Below are positions 48,571 to 56,995 of a stretch of 64,000 nt of DNA, piece by piece. The stretch's first letter is position 1. Each line of letters begins with the position of its first letter. The stretch is taken from positions 1 through 64,000 of IMG/VR virus record IMGVR_UViG_3300034284_001183. One strand, written 5' to 3'. The notes under the pieces are model-generated. The model saw only the letters and a program-made list of their open reading frames with translations, was not told where the DNA came from and searched no databases. A program made the position numbers and the translations under genes. The DNA is from a virus.

Positions 48571-50448
48571 ATGAGTGCGATATTAAAAGTTAGAATTCCA
48601 TATTATAGTAGAACAATTTCTAGTGGTACAGACGGTATTGCTAGTTTCTATTTATTAGAACAACCACCACATCTAACAATTTTAAACCAAAATGTTGTTA
48701 TTACACATACAGAGGTTTCAAGTAGTTCTGGTCTATACAATAAATTAAACTCTTTAGGTGTAAACACGGTTTTAGGTAAAGCTCAAGGACCACCATTAGA
48801 TCTAAGCAATAACCCAACAGCTGTTGCGGCAAATGGGGGTTATAAATACATACTTTCAGTTGCTTATAATGATAAAGAGTTTTCACAACCAAATAACGCT
48901 GGATCTTGTCGTGGTTACATTGAATACGATGTTAACCCAACAAATTATAATGTGCTAAAACCAATTGAGAACGCGATTTTAGTTAATGAAAGTGTACCTT
49001 TTGATTTATCAAACGGTTTTCAAGAATTAAACCACACATTTAGTGGTACAACATTAAATAGCACCGATATTTTACCAGGTTTCTTTGTTGGTAGACAGGA
49101 TAATAATACTATTTTTGCTAACTTATTAAAGTCACTTAATTTACCCGTTACGGATGAAGAATACAAAAAATATTCAAGATCCGCTTATGGTGTTTTATCT
49201 AATGCGGGTACTAATGATACTGTTGCAGCTGTTATTGGTGGTGTTAATAAAAAATGGACCGCAATTACAGATTCATATACTGGTACAACTGACGCATTGT
49301 TGGTTCACCCAGCAACTGGTTATACTGGCGAATACTATGATACTGTTATGCAAACAATTGGTTGCAATGAGTTTGAAACAAACAAACCTTGGAATTTACC
49401 AGTTCCAAATGATTTATACATGATATTTGAAATACCAAATAACAAATACGGTGAAATTATTGATGGTAAGACAATTAAATTAGAATTACCTTATTATACT
49501 GGTGCTTTATCATCCACAGCAGACCCAAAACGTTTGGGTATTATGACTGGTTGGACAGGACCAAGTACTATCGAGTTATACGGTACCTACAATACAGCTG
49601 GTATAAACAATAATTTAGATAAGAAATTATCTGAACCAGATATTAGTGTTAACACACTTGGTGTTAGACCTGATTTAGCCACAGTAAGTTCAACAACATA
49701 TGAGAGTAATGTTGTATTGTTATTTACGGATGCAGTACAAACACCTTCTGTTAATTTTAGTAACTGGGGTGATGCTTATAGTGAAGTTATAAACGGAACT
49801 AGAGTATTTTCACCAACAGCCCAAGAAAAACCAACATACAACTATAAAGATGATGTTTGTGTTGGAGTAGCTTATTTGGACAAAGGTTTTATAGTTATTA
49901 CACACCCATTACTTGTTGATTCATATTTCCACAATATTTTTGATGGCCGTATCTATACAAGTGGTACTTTAACTAGTATGGTTAAAAACTATGACGCAAC
50001 CGTTGACTCATCAAACACACCTGTAATTGCTGAATGGAGAGGCGATGTTAGAACCACAGACTCTAACGATACATATGAATTGATTGTCACTAAAGATGTT
50101 ACTGACATCCTATGGGATAGCACACAATTTATCTATACAGGTACAACAGATTATACATTAACATATAACAGTTACAACACTGAAAAATCTTTAAATATTG
50201 TTTGTTTGGCATCTTCAGATGAATTTTTTAAATCAACAAACGATACCGCAAAAGATATGATGGGCGTTGCCCAAACGGAAGATGTAGCATCGTTTAAATC
50301 AACAAATGGTGATCTATTCCCTGTTATTATTACACAATTGGGTATCCATGATGCTGATGGTAATTTATTGGCGATTTGCAAACCAACACAACCAATTAAA
50401 AAATATTGGTATGACGTTGTGTCGTTCAATATCAAAATAAGATTATAA
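48571..50448 (+). CDS. Tail-fibre-type protein, related to the 911-residue fibre
   Basis: The 625-residue protein is beta- and threonine-rich (SGTTLNSTD, DSYTGTTDAL). A VGVAYLDKGFIVITHPLLV segment and the C-terminal TQLGIHDADGNLLAICKPTQ match the same places in the 43410 protein (IVIEHPELL; QIGIFDTNGVLVAIGKF). It lacks the N-terminal LT-x-GR domain, which is instead encoded in frame just upstream at 48319. It ends the second tail block. A fibre or receptor-binding role is inferred. Confidence 0.6.
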   Translation: MSAILKVRIPYYSRTISSGTDGIASFYLLEQPPHLTILNQNVVITHTEVSSSSGLYNKLNSLGVNTVLGKAQGPPLDLSNNPTAVAANGGYKYILSVAYNDKEFSQPNNAGSCRGYIEYDVNPTNYNVLKPIENAILVNESVPFDLSNGFQELNHTFSGTTLNSTDILPGFFVGRQDNNTIFANLLKSLNLPVTDEEYKKYSRSAYGVLSNAGTNDTVAAVIGGVNKKWTAITDSYTGTTDALLVHPATGYTGEYYDTVMQTIGCNEFETNKPWNLPVPNDLYMIFEIPNNKYGEIIDGKTIKLELPYYTGALSSTADPKRLGIMTGWTGPSTIELYGTYNTAGINNNLDKKLSEPDISVNTLGVRPDLATVSSTTYESNVVLLFTDAVQTPSVNFSNWGDAYSEVINGTRVFSPTAQEKPTYNYKDDVCVGVAYLDKGFIVITHPLLVDSYFHNIFDGRIYTSGTLTSMVKNYDATVDSSNTPVIAEWRGDVRTTDSNDTYELIVTKDVTDILWDSTQFIYTGTTDYTLTYNSYNTEKSLNIVCLASSDEFFKSTNDTAKDMMGVAQTEDVASFKSTNGDLFPVIITQLGIHDADGNLLAICKPTQPIKKYWYDVVSFNIKIRL

Positions 50449-50458
50449 TTAAGATTTT

Positions 50459-51058
50459 ATGATAAAAGAGATACAAGAAGAATATTACTTACTTGGACTA
50501 GATGTTTCAACTAAAACAATCGGAATTTCATTATTCAACAATAAAGGGGAGCTTTTGGAGTTAACACACATTTCCCCAAAAGCTAAACCCGAACCTAAAA
50601 CAAAGACTGAGGAGCTTATCAAAAAAGCTGATTTGTTTTATGATTTCGTACAAAAGTACAAAACACTCAACATTAAACACGTAGTTATTGAGGAACCATT
50701 ATTAAGGTCAAACAACGTTAATACCGTTGGTACCTTATTACGTTTTAACGGTATGGTTACCAAAATATGCTATGACGTAATGGGTATTGTCCCAGAATAC
50801 GTTTCCACTTATGAAGCCAGAAAAAACGCATTTCCTGAGTTTATGCAACCAGGAAGTACTGGAAAACCTGTTTTATTTGGTGGATTACCCAAAGACGTTG
50901 ATAAGAAAAAACTTATCTGGGATAAAGTCTCTAAAAGAGAACCCCAAATTAACTGGTTATTAGACAAAAAGGGTCAATTAAAAAAAGAAAATTTTGATAT
51001 GTCAGATAGTTATGTGGTTATGCTTGCTTATGCCAAAATGAAAGAAATTTTCAAATAA
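50459..51058 (+). CDS. RuvC-like Holliday-junction resolvase (RNase H fold)
   Basis: The 199-residue protein shows the RuvC arrangement of acidic residues: D15 in LLGLDVSTKTIGISLF, E78/E79 in HVVIEEPLLRS, and D180/D183 in FDMSDSYVVMLAYA. These should coordinate the metals that cut branched DNA. In T4 the resolvase is gp49 (endonuclease VII), an unrelated fold, so this phage seems to use a different enzyme for the same step. It begins 10 bases after the fibre gene and precedes a promoter-like site and the primase. A related RNase H-fold nuclease of other specificity is the alternative. Confidence 0.8.
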   Translation: MIKEIQEEYYLLGLDVSTKTIGISLFNNKGELLELTHISPKAKPEPKTKTEELIKKADLFYDFVQKYKTLNIKHVVIEEPLLRSNNVNTVGTLLRFNGMVTKICYDVMGIVPEYVSTYEARKNAFPEFMQPGSTGKPVLFGGLPKDVDKKKLIWDKVSKREPQINWLLDKKGQLKKENFDMSDSYVVMLAYAKMKEIFK

Positions 51059-51059
51059 G

Positions 51060-51091
51060 TTTGTTTGTAAAAGAATAATTTCCTATATTTG
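51060..51091 (+). promoter_or_regulatory. Bacteroidetes-type promoter before the primase operon
   Basis: TTTG at 51060-51063 (with a second at 51064-51067) is followed by TATATTTG at 51084-51091. The TTG-to-TAnnTTTG spacing of 20 bases from the first copy fits the host consensus (-33 TTG, -7 TAnnTTTG). Transcription would start near 51096-51099, almost at the ATG at 51100. Confidence 0.7.
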
Positions 51092-51099
51092 TGGGAATT

Positions 51100-52062
51100 A
51101 TGGATTTACTAAATAACGAATTAGAAACAGATAAGCTAATTGATTTATTGGAATCCTTTTTAGGTGAGCCTAGAAAGCACTATAAACGTAAGAAGCAAAT
51201 TAGTTTTGACTGTCCAAACTGTTCCGCTATGAAAGGAATGGAGTTTGATAAAAAGGGTAATCTTGAGATTTCCTATAAAGACGGTGTGTATAACTGCTGG
51301 TCATGTGGTGAAACAGATGGTACCAAGGGTAGATTATCTTTTTTGTTTAAAACATACTCCGACAAAAAAACATTAGACCAATTTTATAAACTTAATTTTA
51401 AATTCATCCAACAAAAAACTGTTGAGGAGAAAAAAGATGAATTAAGGTTACCTGATGAGTATATACTACTTGATGGTAAGATAGGTAACTCCAGGTTTCA
51501 TGGTGCCTTTGATTATCTCTATACTAGAGGTTTAAACGATTCCCACATCAAAACATACAAAATAGGTTTTTGCCTGGAAGGCAAATATCAAAATCGTGTT
51601 GTTATACCATCCTATGATATTGACAATAAACTAAACTTTTTTGTAACAAGATCCATCAACCCAAAAACAACCAAGTTCAAATACTTGAACCCATCGGTTG
51701 AAAAACAGACATTAATTTTTAACGAAGCTTTAATTAACTGGGAAAAACCAGTGTTTTTAGTTGAGGGTGTTTTCGATCATATCGTTATACCTAATAGCAT
51801 TCCATTGCTTGGTAAAAAAATGTCTGAAAAATTATTTAAAGAATTATATTTTAAATCAAAAAATTTCATTATTATTGCACTCGATCCAGATGCTTGGAAT
51901 GATACCGTTGGAATATACAATAAATTAGATGCTGGCCGACTCTATAAAAAGGTGTTGGTTTTAACATTACCTAAAGGTATTGATATTTCATTGTACTATG
52001 AGAAGTATGGAAAAGAGTATTTAGGTAAATTATTACAAACAAGTAAAAGAATCAAAGAATGA
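51100..52062 (+). CDS. 61: DNA primase, T4 gp61 / DnaG-type (zinc finger plus TOPRIM)
   Basis: The 320-residue protein has a four-cysteine zinc site (C38-x2-C41 and C66-x2-C69, in CPNC and CWSC) for template recognition. The TOPRIM core follows, with E222 (FLVEGVFDH) and the D262-x-D264 pair (ALDPDAW). It makes RNA primers and should pair with the gp41-like helicase. I choose ATG 51100; an in-frame GTG at 51091 overlaps the promoter's -7 element and would lie before the expected transcript start. The mRNA may therefore be nearly leaderless. The end overlaps the next gene by 4 bases. Confidence 0.88.
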   Translation: MDLLNNELETDKLIDLLESFLGEPRKHYKRKKQISFDCPNCSAMKGMEFDKKGNLEISYKDGVYNCWSCGETDGTKGRLSFLFKTYSDKKTLDQFYKLNFKFIQQKTVEEKKDELRLPDEYILLDGKIGNSRFHGAFDYLYTRGLNDSHIKTYKIGFCLEGKYQNRVVIPSYDIDNKLNFFVTRSINPKTTKFKYLNPSVEKQTLIFNEALINWEKPVFLVEGVFDHIVIPNSIPLLGKKMSEKLFKELYFKSKNFIIIALDPDAWNDTVGIYNKLDAGRLYKKVLVLTLPKGIDISLYYEKYGKEYLGKLLQTSKRIKE

Positions 52063-52802
52063 TAACATTAGATCACGCAACCCACACGTACACTAACAGT
52101 GAAAAAACTACCGTTAAGTATACGTCAGTTACTACTGTATTGGGACAGTACAAAGAAAAGTTTAACGAAGATTACCACGCTGAAAGGGTGGCAAAGAGAA
52201 AAGGTGTAACCAAAGAAGAGGTTATTGCTGAATGGAGAGAAATTAACCGCATGGCTAATGAGTATGGAACCGCATTGCACGAAATCCTTGAAAGGTTTTT
52301 GTTAGCGCCTGGTAGAATGTACTCACCACGAGACGAATTTGAGAAAGTTGTGATTGGTGCATTTAGAGATGTTTGTTACGAAGAAGGTTTGGGTTTAATT
52401 GATAGTCCTTTTTTAAAACCAGAGCATATCATGTCGATTGAATTTAATGATGAGGAAGGTGTTGCTGGTACTTCAGATATTATTGAAGATTTACCAGGTG
52501 ATGCATTCTTTAATGTGTGGGATTTTAAGACAAACAAAAAGTTTGAATATGAAAACAAATATGGTGAATTCTTACACTTCCCATTAGATCATTTGGCTCA
52601 CTGCCAGTATAATGATTACACAATTCAATTATCGGTGTATGCTTTGATGTACGAGAAAGAAACTAGAAAAAAGTTTAATCGTGGTGGTTTGTTCTATTGG
52701 GATAAAAACATCCAAACTTTTAAAGTAATCCCAATCTGTTACATGAAAAAAGAAGCTGAAATGCTTATTCAACACTATAAAATGAAAAGACTTATATTAT
52801 GA
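52059..52802 (+). CDS. RecB-like PD-(D/E)XK nuclease
   Basis: The 247-residue protein has the RecB/Cas4-type nuclease order: H74 in EYGTALHEILERF, D140 in VAGTSDII, D155-x-K157 in VWDFKTNKK, and Q190 with Y194 in IQLSVYALMYE. These build a metal-dependent exonuclease site. There is no helicase part and no cysteine cluster of the Cas4 type. It sits between primase and the gp47-like nuclease with 4-base overlaps on both sides, so it is probably used in recombination or in host DNA breakdown. T4 has no direct equivalent at this place. Confidence 0.82.
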   Translation: MITLDHATHTYTNSEKTTVKYTSVTTVLGQYKEKFNEDYHAERVAKRKGVTKEEVIAEWREINRMANEYGTALHEILERFLLAPGRMYSPRDEFEKVVIGAFRDVCYEEGLGLIDSPFLKPEHIMSIEFNDEEGVAGTSDIIEDLPGDAFFNVWDFKTNKKFEYENKYGEFLHFPLDHLAHCQYNDYTIQLSVYALMYEKETRKKFNRGGLFYWDKNIQTFKVIPICYMKKEAEMLIQHYKMKRLIL

Positions 52803-53596
52803 TAGAAACAATTGCACACATAGCGGATATCCATTTTAGAAATATCCAAAGACACAACGAGTTCAGAGCGATTTGCGAAAACTTTTTTGATCAAATGAAA
52901 CGAATCAAACCAGAAAGAATTGTTATTGCTGGTGATATCGTACATTCAAGAAACCAAATTAGCCCAGAATTGGTTAGCGAAGTATCATGGTTCTTAAGTG
53001 GCTGTTCTAAGGTCACTGGTAAGGTTATTATCATTCCAGGTAACCATGACATCGTTGAGCAGAATAAAGAGCGTATGGACGCTCTGACACCCATCATTAA
53101 CGCTTTAGATGCTGATAACATTGTTTATTACACAAAATCAGCTTTATACCAAGACGAAAATGTTGTTTGGTCTGTGTTTAGTATCTTTGATAATCATATG
53201 GCGCCAGAAAGCTTGGAAATGAGACCATATAATGGCACTTACATCGGTTTGTACCACGGTACAATTGTTGGTGCTGTAAATGAACAAGGGTTTAAATTTA
53301 GCCATGGCGCTGAAGTAAACAAATTCAGACATTGTGACATGGTTCTTTGTGGTGATATTCATAAAAGACAAGTTTTTATGCATGATACCACACCAATCAT
53401 AATGGTTGGGTCGCTTATTCAGCAAAATTTTGGTGAAACGGTTAGCGAACACGGTTTTAATGTTGTTAAAATTCAAAATGATAAATTGTTATCATATGAG
53501 TTTTTTGATATTGAAAACCCTGTTAAGTATTTGACATTTAAAATAACCGATATGAGTGATATTGAAGAAAATAACGAGATTTTGGTAAATGCATAG
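52799..53596 (+). CDS. 47: Recombination nuclease subunit, T4 gp47 / SbcD / Mre11-like
   Basis: The 265-residue metallophosphoesterase has the family signatures in order: D10-x-H12 (IADIHF), G-D46 (VIAGDIVHS), G-N82-H83-D84 (IPGNHDIVE), a YHG near residue 155 and a CGDIHKRQ near 185. It forms a complex with the gp46/SbcC ATPase that resects DNA ends for recombination-dependent replication. It is shorter than T4 gp47 (~340), lacking much of the C-terminal capping region. It overlaps both the nuclease before and the linker gene after by a few bases. Confidence 0.9.
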   Translation: MIETIAHIADIHFRNIQRHNEFRAICENFFDQMKRIKPERIVIAGDIVHSRNQISPELVSEVSWFLSGCSKVTGKVIIIPGNHDIVEQNKERMDALTPIINALDADNIVYYTKSALYQDENVVWSVFSIFDNHMAPESLEMRPYNGTYIGLYHGTIVGAVNEQGFKFSHGAEVNKFRHCDMVLCGDIHKRQVFMHDTTPIIMVGSLIQQNFGETVSEHGFNVVKIQNDKLLSYEFFDIENPVKYLTFKITDMSDIEENNEILVNA

Positions 53597-54017
53597 TGTT
53601 AATATAGAAAAATCTTTACATGAGGATATAGTTGACTTTTGTAAGGTAAATCAAATAACTGATGTAGATGATTTTATAAACAAAACACTTAGAAAAGGTT
53701 TTGATTTAAAAAAATATGGTGAATCGTTTGCGATGTTTTTTAACAAGACTGAAGCTGATATGATCTTTAATGGACCACCTGTTGAAGAAGCACCTGTTGT
53801 AGAACCAGAAGTTGTCACTGAACAACCAAAGAAAAAAGGTGGTAGAAAGAAAAAGGTTGAGGAACCTATTGTTGAAAAAGAACCAGAAGTTGTCACTGAA
53901 CAACCAAAGGAACCAACCTATGAGGTTAAACAAGAAGAACCAAAACCAGTAAAAAAACCAATAACATTAATCAAGAAACAACCAAGAGATAATTATGACG
54001 TATATGACGAAATCTAA
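53589..54017 (+). CDS. Linker protein between gp47 and gp46, with N-terminal RHH-like helix and charged repeats
   Basis: The 142-residue product starts MHSVNIEKSLHEDIVDFCKV and goes on with DDFINKTLRKGFDLKKYG; this short strand-helix-helix pattern is reminiscent of ribbon-helix-helix DNA-binding proteins. The second half is disordered, with two copies of an EPEVVTEQPK unit 26 residues apart flanking a GGRKKK patch that could touch DNA. It overlaps gp47 by 8 bases and gp46 by 23 bases, so it is made together with them. I infer an accessory of the Mre11-Rad50-like complex; the family is not recognised. Confidence 0.65.
   Translation: MHSVNIEKSLHEDIVDFCKVNQITDVDDFINKTLRKGFDLKKYGESFAMFFNKTEADMIFNGPPVEEAPVVEPEVVTEQPKKKGGRKKKVEEPIVEKEPEVVTEQPKEPTYEVKQEEPKPVKKPITLIKKQPRDNYDVYDEI
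53802..53909 (+). repeat. Two identical 30-bp direct repeats, 78-bp period
   Basis: Bases 53802-53831 and 53880-53909 are identical over 30 bases and both encode EPEVVTEQPK in frame. Full identity at third codon positions indicates a recent duplication or gene conversion. Confidence 0.9.
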
Positions 54018-56376
54018 AATAGAGTCAGCTGACTTGTACGATAGCAATAACCATATTAAGGTTATGTGGGAAGATACGTTGGATAACCATTCAACGCATA
54101 AGGAAAAGCAAATTGAAAAATACTTTCAAAATAAATATAAAACCACAAAAGTTAAGGTAATCTTTAAACCAATATCAATAAAAAATAGTGATGTTGTTGC
54201 CGAAGGAACTGCTGATGCTTCTGAAATTATTTTGGACGAAAACTACCAAAAACAATTAATAGAAAGTTATTTAAAAGATCAAAACGTTGACGTTCCGATT
54301 GATTATTTAATGAAGCTTGATAATTCGGTAAATGTTGAGTTAGAGGATTATAAGGAACAAACAAATAGGTATAAAAAATTCAAAATTAAACAAATTCAGT
54401 TTTCAAATTTCTTATCATTTGGTGAGGATAACAGAATTGATTTTACTGATAAATTGGGTATTACATCTGTTGTATCAAACCCAGCTAATTTTGGCGGTAA
54501 AACAACAATGACGGTTGACTTATTATTATTCTTATTCTTCGGTGTTACATCAAAGACTGATAAGATGGAAGATGTGTTTAACCGATTCAGTGATGAGGAT
54601 AATGTTAGTGTTAAAGGTATGGTTGAAATCGAAGGTGATAACTACATCATCAGTAGAAAAATCAACAGAAAACAAGGTAGAAATGGCGAGTATACTTGTA
54701 AAAGCGAATTAGATTTCTATCAGGTATTACCAAAAGGTGGTGTTAAACAATTAAATGGTGAACAAAGAAAGTTTACTGATGATTTGATTAAGACTTACGT
54801 TGGTTCATATGAGGACTTCTTAATTACCATCTTAACAACTGGTGATAACTTGGATGATTTAATTAAAACAAAACCAACTGAGCGTGGTAGAATCTTAACC
54901 AAATTTATTGGATTGGAATTTTTTAGAGAGAAAGAAAAAATTGCTAAGAAAAAACACCAGGAGTGGAAAGAAAAATCTAAATTGTACCATAACAACTCAC
55001 AAGAGATTTTTGTTAAGATTGAAGTGGAGAATGATAAGATTAAAAATAACAAAGAATTTATAGACAGTTTAAATATTAGTCTTAAAGCCAAGGTTGATTT
55101 GTTAAAATCTTTTGATGAGGAAAGGGATGAATTAAATAAAATCCGTGTTAATGTTGATACTGAATTGTACAAATTAAATGAGGATGATATTGTGTCTGGT
55201 ATTAATAAACTTAAAGGTTTTGTCAAAACAAAGACAGAGGAGATCGAGCAATTAAAAAAGGATAATCCAATGCCTAATGAACAATTTGATGTTGATGCGT
55301 ATGCAACAGCTGTTTCAAACATTCGTGATGCCAGGGAAAAAGAAGTTGAGTTGAGGGTTGAGATTTCTGGTATTGAAAAAACAATCAGAATGCTTGAGGA
55401 TGGTGAAATTTGCCAATCTTGCCAAAGACCGTTGGAAGGTATTGACCACAAAAAAGAAATTGCTGAAAACAATAAAAAGTTAAAAACTAAAACCACTGCA
55501 CATAAAAAAGCAACGACAAGTATAGAAGAGTTGTCTGCTAAGATAGAAAGTTACGATACCATTAAAACTTTGTGGGATGCTTACAATAAAGCTGAATTGT
55601 TGTTGCAAAACAAACAAATGGAGTTAACTAACTATAACGGTAGTTTAGAGCGTGGTGAAGAAAAGTTAAAATCTTATGGTTTGGCAAAAGAAGCTTTGGA
55701 AAAAAACAAAATAATTGATACCGATTTACAAAGATTGAAGTTCAAAGTTGAAAATGAGACAAACGAGAAAGAAGGATTGATGTTACAAATCAACGGTTTT
55801 AAAAAGGATATTGAATTATCTGAAACCAAAATTGGTGAGTACAATAATTTAATAACTGAGCTTAAACGTGAAGAGGTTGTTGATAAAATTTTCAGGGTTT
55901 ATTTAGATGTATATGGTAAAAACGGTATCTCTAAGATGGTATTAAGCACCATGATTCCGTTAATCAATAGCCACTTGAAAATTCTTTTATCGGATACTTG
56001 TGATTTTGATCTTGAAATGCGCATTAACGATAAGAACGAGATTGAGTTCTGGATGATTGATTGTGAAAGTGGTATTGAAAAACCATTAGCATCTGGCTCT
56101 GGTTATGAGAAAACCGTTAGTTCATTAGCGTTAAGATGCGTATTGAGTAAAGTATGTTCATTACCTAAACCAAATATCATCATATTTGATGAGGTTACTG
56201 GTAAAGTATCTAACGATAACTTGGATAGATTGGGTATGTTCTTCGAGAAATTAAAAACGTTATTTGAACACATTTGGGTGATTAGTCACAACCCATATGT
56301 ACAAGATTGGGCTGATAATATTGTAAGGGTAGAAAAAACAGATAACATCTCAAAAGTAGTTGATGCAAATGGTTAG
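53995..56376 (+). CDS. 46: Recombination ATPase, T4 gp46 / SbcC / Rad50-like
   Basis: The 793-residue protein has the Rad50 plan. An unusual ~130-residue extension comes first. The ATPase head then starts (KIKQIQFSNFLSFGEDNRIDF) with a degenerate Walker A, PANFGGKT at residues 163-170, where the first glycine is replaced by proline. Two long coiled-coil arms flank a zinc hook, C473-QS-C476 (EICQSCQRPL). The C-terminal head has a signature-like ASGSGYEKTVSSLALR and Walker B at D732-E733 (IIIFDEVTGK). It acts with gp47 in end resection. It overlaps the linker gene by 23 bases and the next gene by 8. Confidence 0.9.
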   Translation: MTYMTKSKIESADLYDSNNHIKVMWEDTLDNHSTHKEKQIEKYFQNKYKTTKVKVIFKPISIKNSDVVAEGTADASEIILDENYQKQLIESYLKDQNVDVPIDYLMKLDNSVNVELEDYKEQTNRYKKFKIKQIQFSNFLSFGEDNRIDFTDKLGITSVVSNPANFGGKTTMTVDLLLFLFFGVTSKTDKMEDVFNRFSDEDNVSVKGMVEIEGDNYIISRKINRKQGRNGEYTCKSELDFYQVLPKGGVKQLNGEQRKFTDDLIKTYVGSYEDFLITILTTGDNLDDLIKTKPTERGRILTKFIGLEFFREKEKIAKKKHQEWKEKSKLYHNNSQEIFVKIEVENDKIKNNKEFIDSLNISLKAKVDLLKSFDEERDELNKIRVNVDTELYKLNEDDIVSGINKLKGFVKTKTEEIEQLKKDNPMPNEQFDVDAYATAVSNIRDAREKEVELRVEISGIEKTIRMLEDGEICQSCQRPLEGIDHKKEIAENNKKLKTKTTAHKKATTSIEELSAKIESYDTIKTLWDAYNKAELLLQNKQMELTNYNGSLERGEEKLKSYGLAKEALEKNKIIDTDLQRLKFKVENETNEKEGLMLQINGFKKDIELSETKIGEYNNLITELKREEVVDKIFRVYLDVYGKNGISKMVLSTMIPLINSHLKILLSDTCDFDLEMRINDKNEIEFWMIDCESGIEKPLASGSGYEKTVSSLALRCVLSKVCSLPKPNIIIFDEVTGKVSNDNLDRLGMFFEKLKTLFEHIWVISHNPYVQDWADNIVRVEKTDNISKVVDANG

Positions 56377-56995
56377 AATATTAGATTGGATAGTTTTTAA
56401 AATAAAATATGAAACCTATTTGTTTTTTAACAAAATATTTAGTAAAAAACCTAGAAAGTATATCATGTTTTTTGTTGGAAAATATCCTGATAACTTTAAG
56501 CACGGACTAAAACCAATATTAGATAATGAGCACCAGTTGAAATGGATTTTTGGCCCAGCTTCAATCATACTGATCTTTAACTCAAAAGAAAATATGAAGT
56601 TTCTGGATAAGTTTTTTAAGAAGATGTATTCGGAGTATACAGAATCATTCTTTTTATTTGACATAACAAAAGAAAAGTATTCAAAGCATGTTACAGATGA
56701 ATATTATAAACACTTGTACATGGAAGGGCCTAAAAGACATAACGAGCTAACATTAAATAAAATACAATATTTTGTTGATTTGGTGGCAAAAGCAAGGGAA
56801 CAATATATCGCTTTATTAGAAGAGGAGATAAAAAACGCAACCGAAAAAAGAGATAGAGGTAAAGAGGTAAGAATTAGTATGGATATTATTGATCCAATTT
56901 TGGATAAAATAATTGAATACGGATATGAAAGTTTAACAGAAGAGGAGAAATTAATTTTAAAACGCTATAATACAGACAATGACACAGAGAATTGA
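56369..56995 (+). CDS. Small protein with DUF6576-like C-terminus, unknown
   Basis: I use ATG 56369 (two alternative starts lie at 56360 and 56363). The 208-residue protein has a basic, aromatic N-terminus (WIVFKIKYETYLFFNKIF) that could lie on a membrane or protein surface, then a mixed region and a charged helix. Its end, PILDKIIEYGYESLTEEEKL, strongly recalls the DUF6576 motif that I know from the C-termini of Bacteroidetes rhomboid-family proteins. It overlaps gp46 by 8 bases and the sigma gene by 17. In T4, gene 55 and the 46/47 genes are also near each other. A partner of the sigma factor is a possible reading, but only from position. Confidence 0.6.
   Translation: MVRILDWIVFKIKYETYLFFNKIFSKKPRKYIMFFVGKYPDNFKHGLKPILDNEHQLKWIFGPASIILIFNSKENMKFLDKFFKKMYSEYTESFFLFDITKEKYSKHVTDEYYKHLYMEGPKRHNELTLNKIQYFVDLVAKAREQYIALLEEEIKNATEKRDRGKEVRISMDIIDPILDKIIEYGYESLTEEEKLILKRYNTDNDTEN

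Noticed and set aside
51091-51099. GTG start for the primase
   Set aside because: The GTG overlaps the -7 element of the promoter and precedes the expected transcript start; ATG 51100 is better.
53802-53909. Direct repeats as a CRISPR-like array
   Set aside because: Only two copies, in frame within a protein gene, no palindrome or regular spacers.
54795-55496. A 233-codon open frame on the minus strand inside gp46
   Set aside because: It is antisense to the coiled-coil coding region of a clear gp46; its serine/leucine-rich translation is what the reverse strand of a lysine/glutamate-rich coding region gives, and no promoter or start context supports it.
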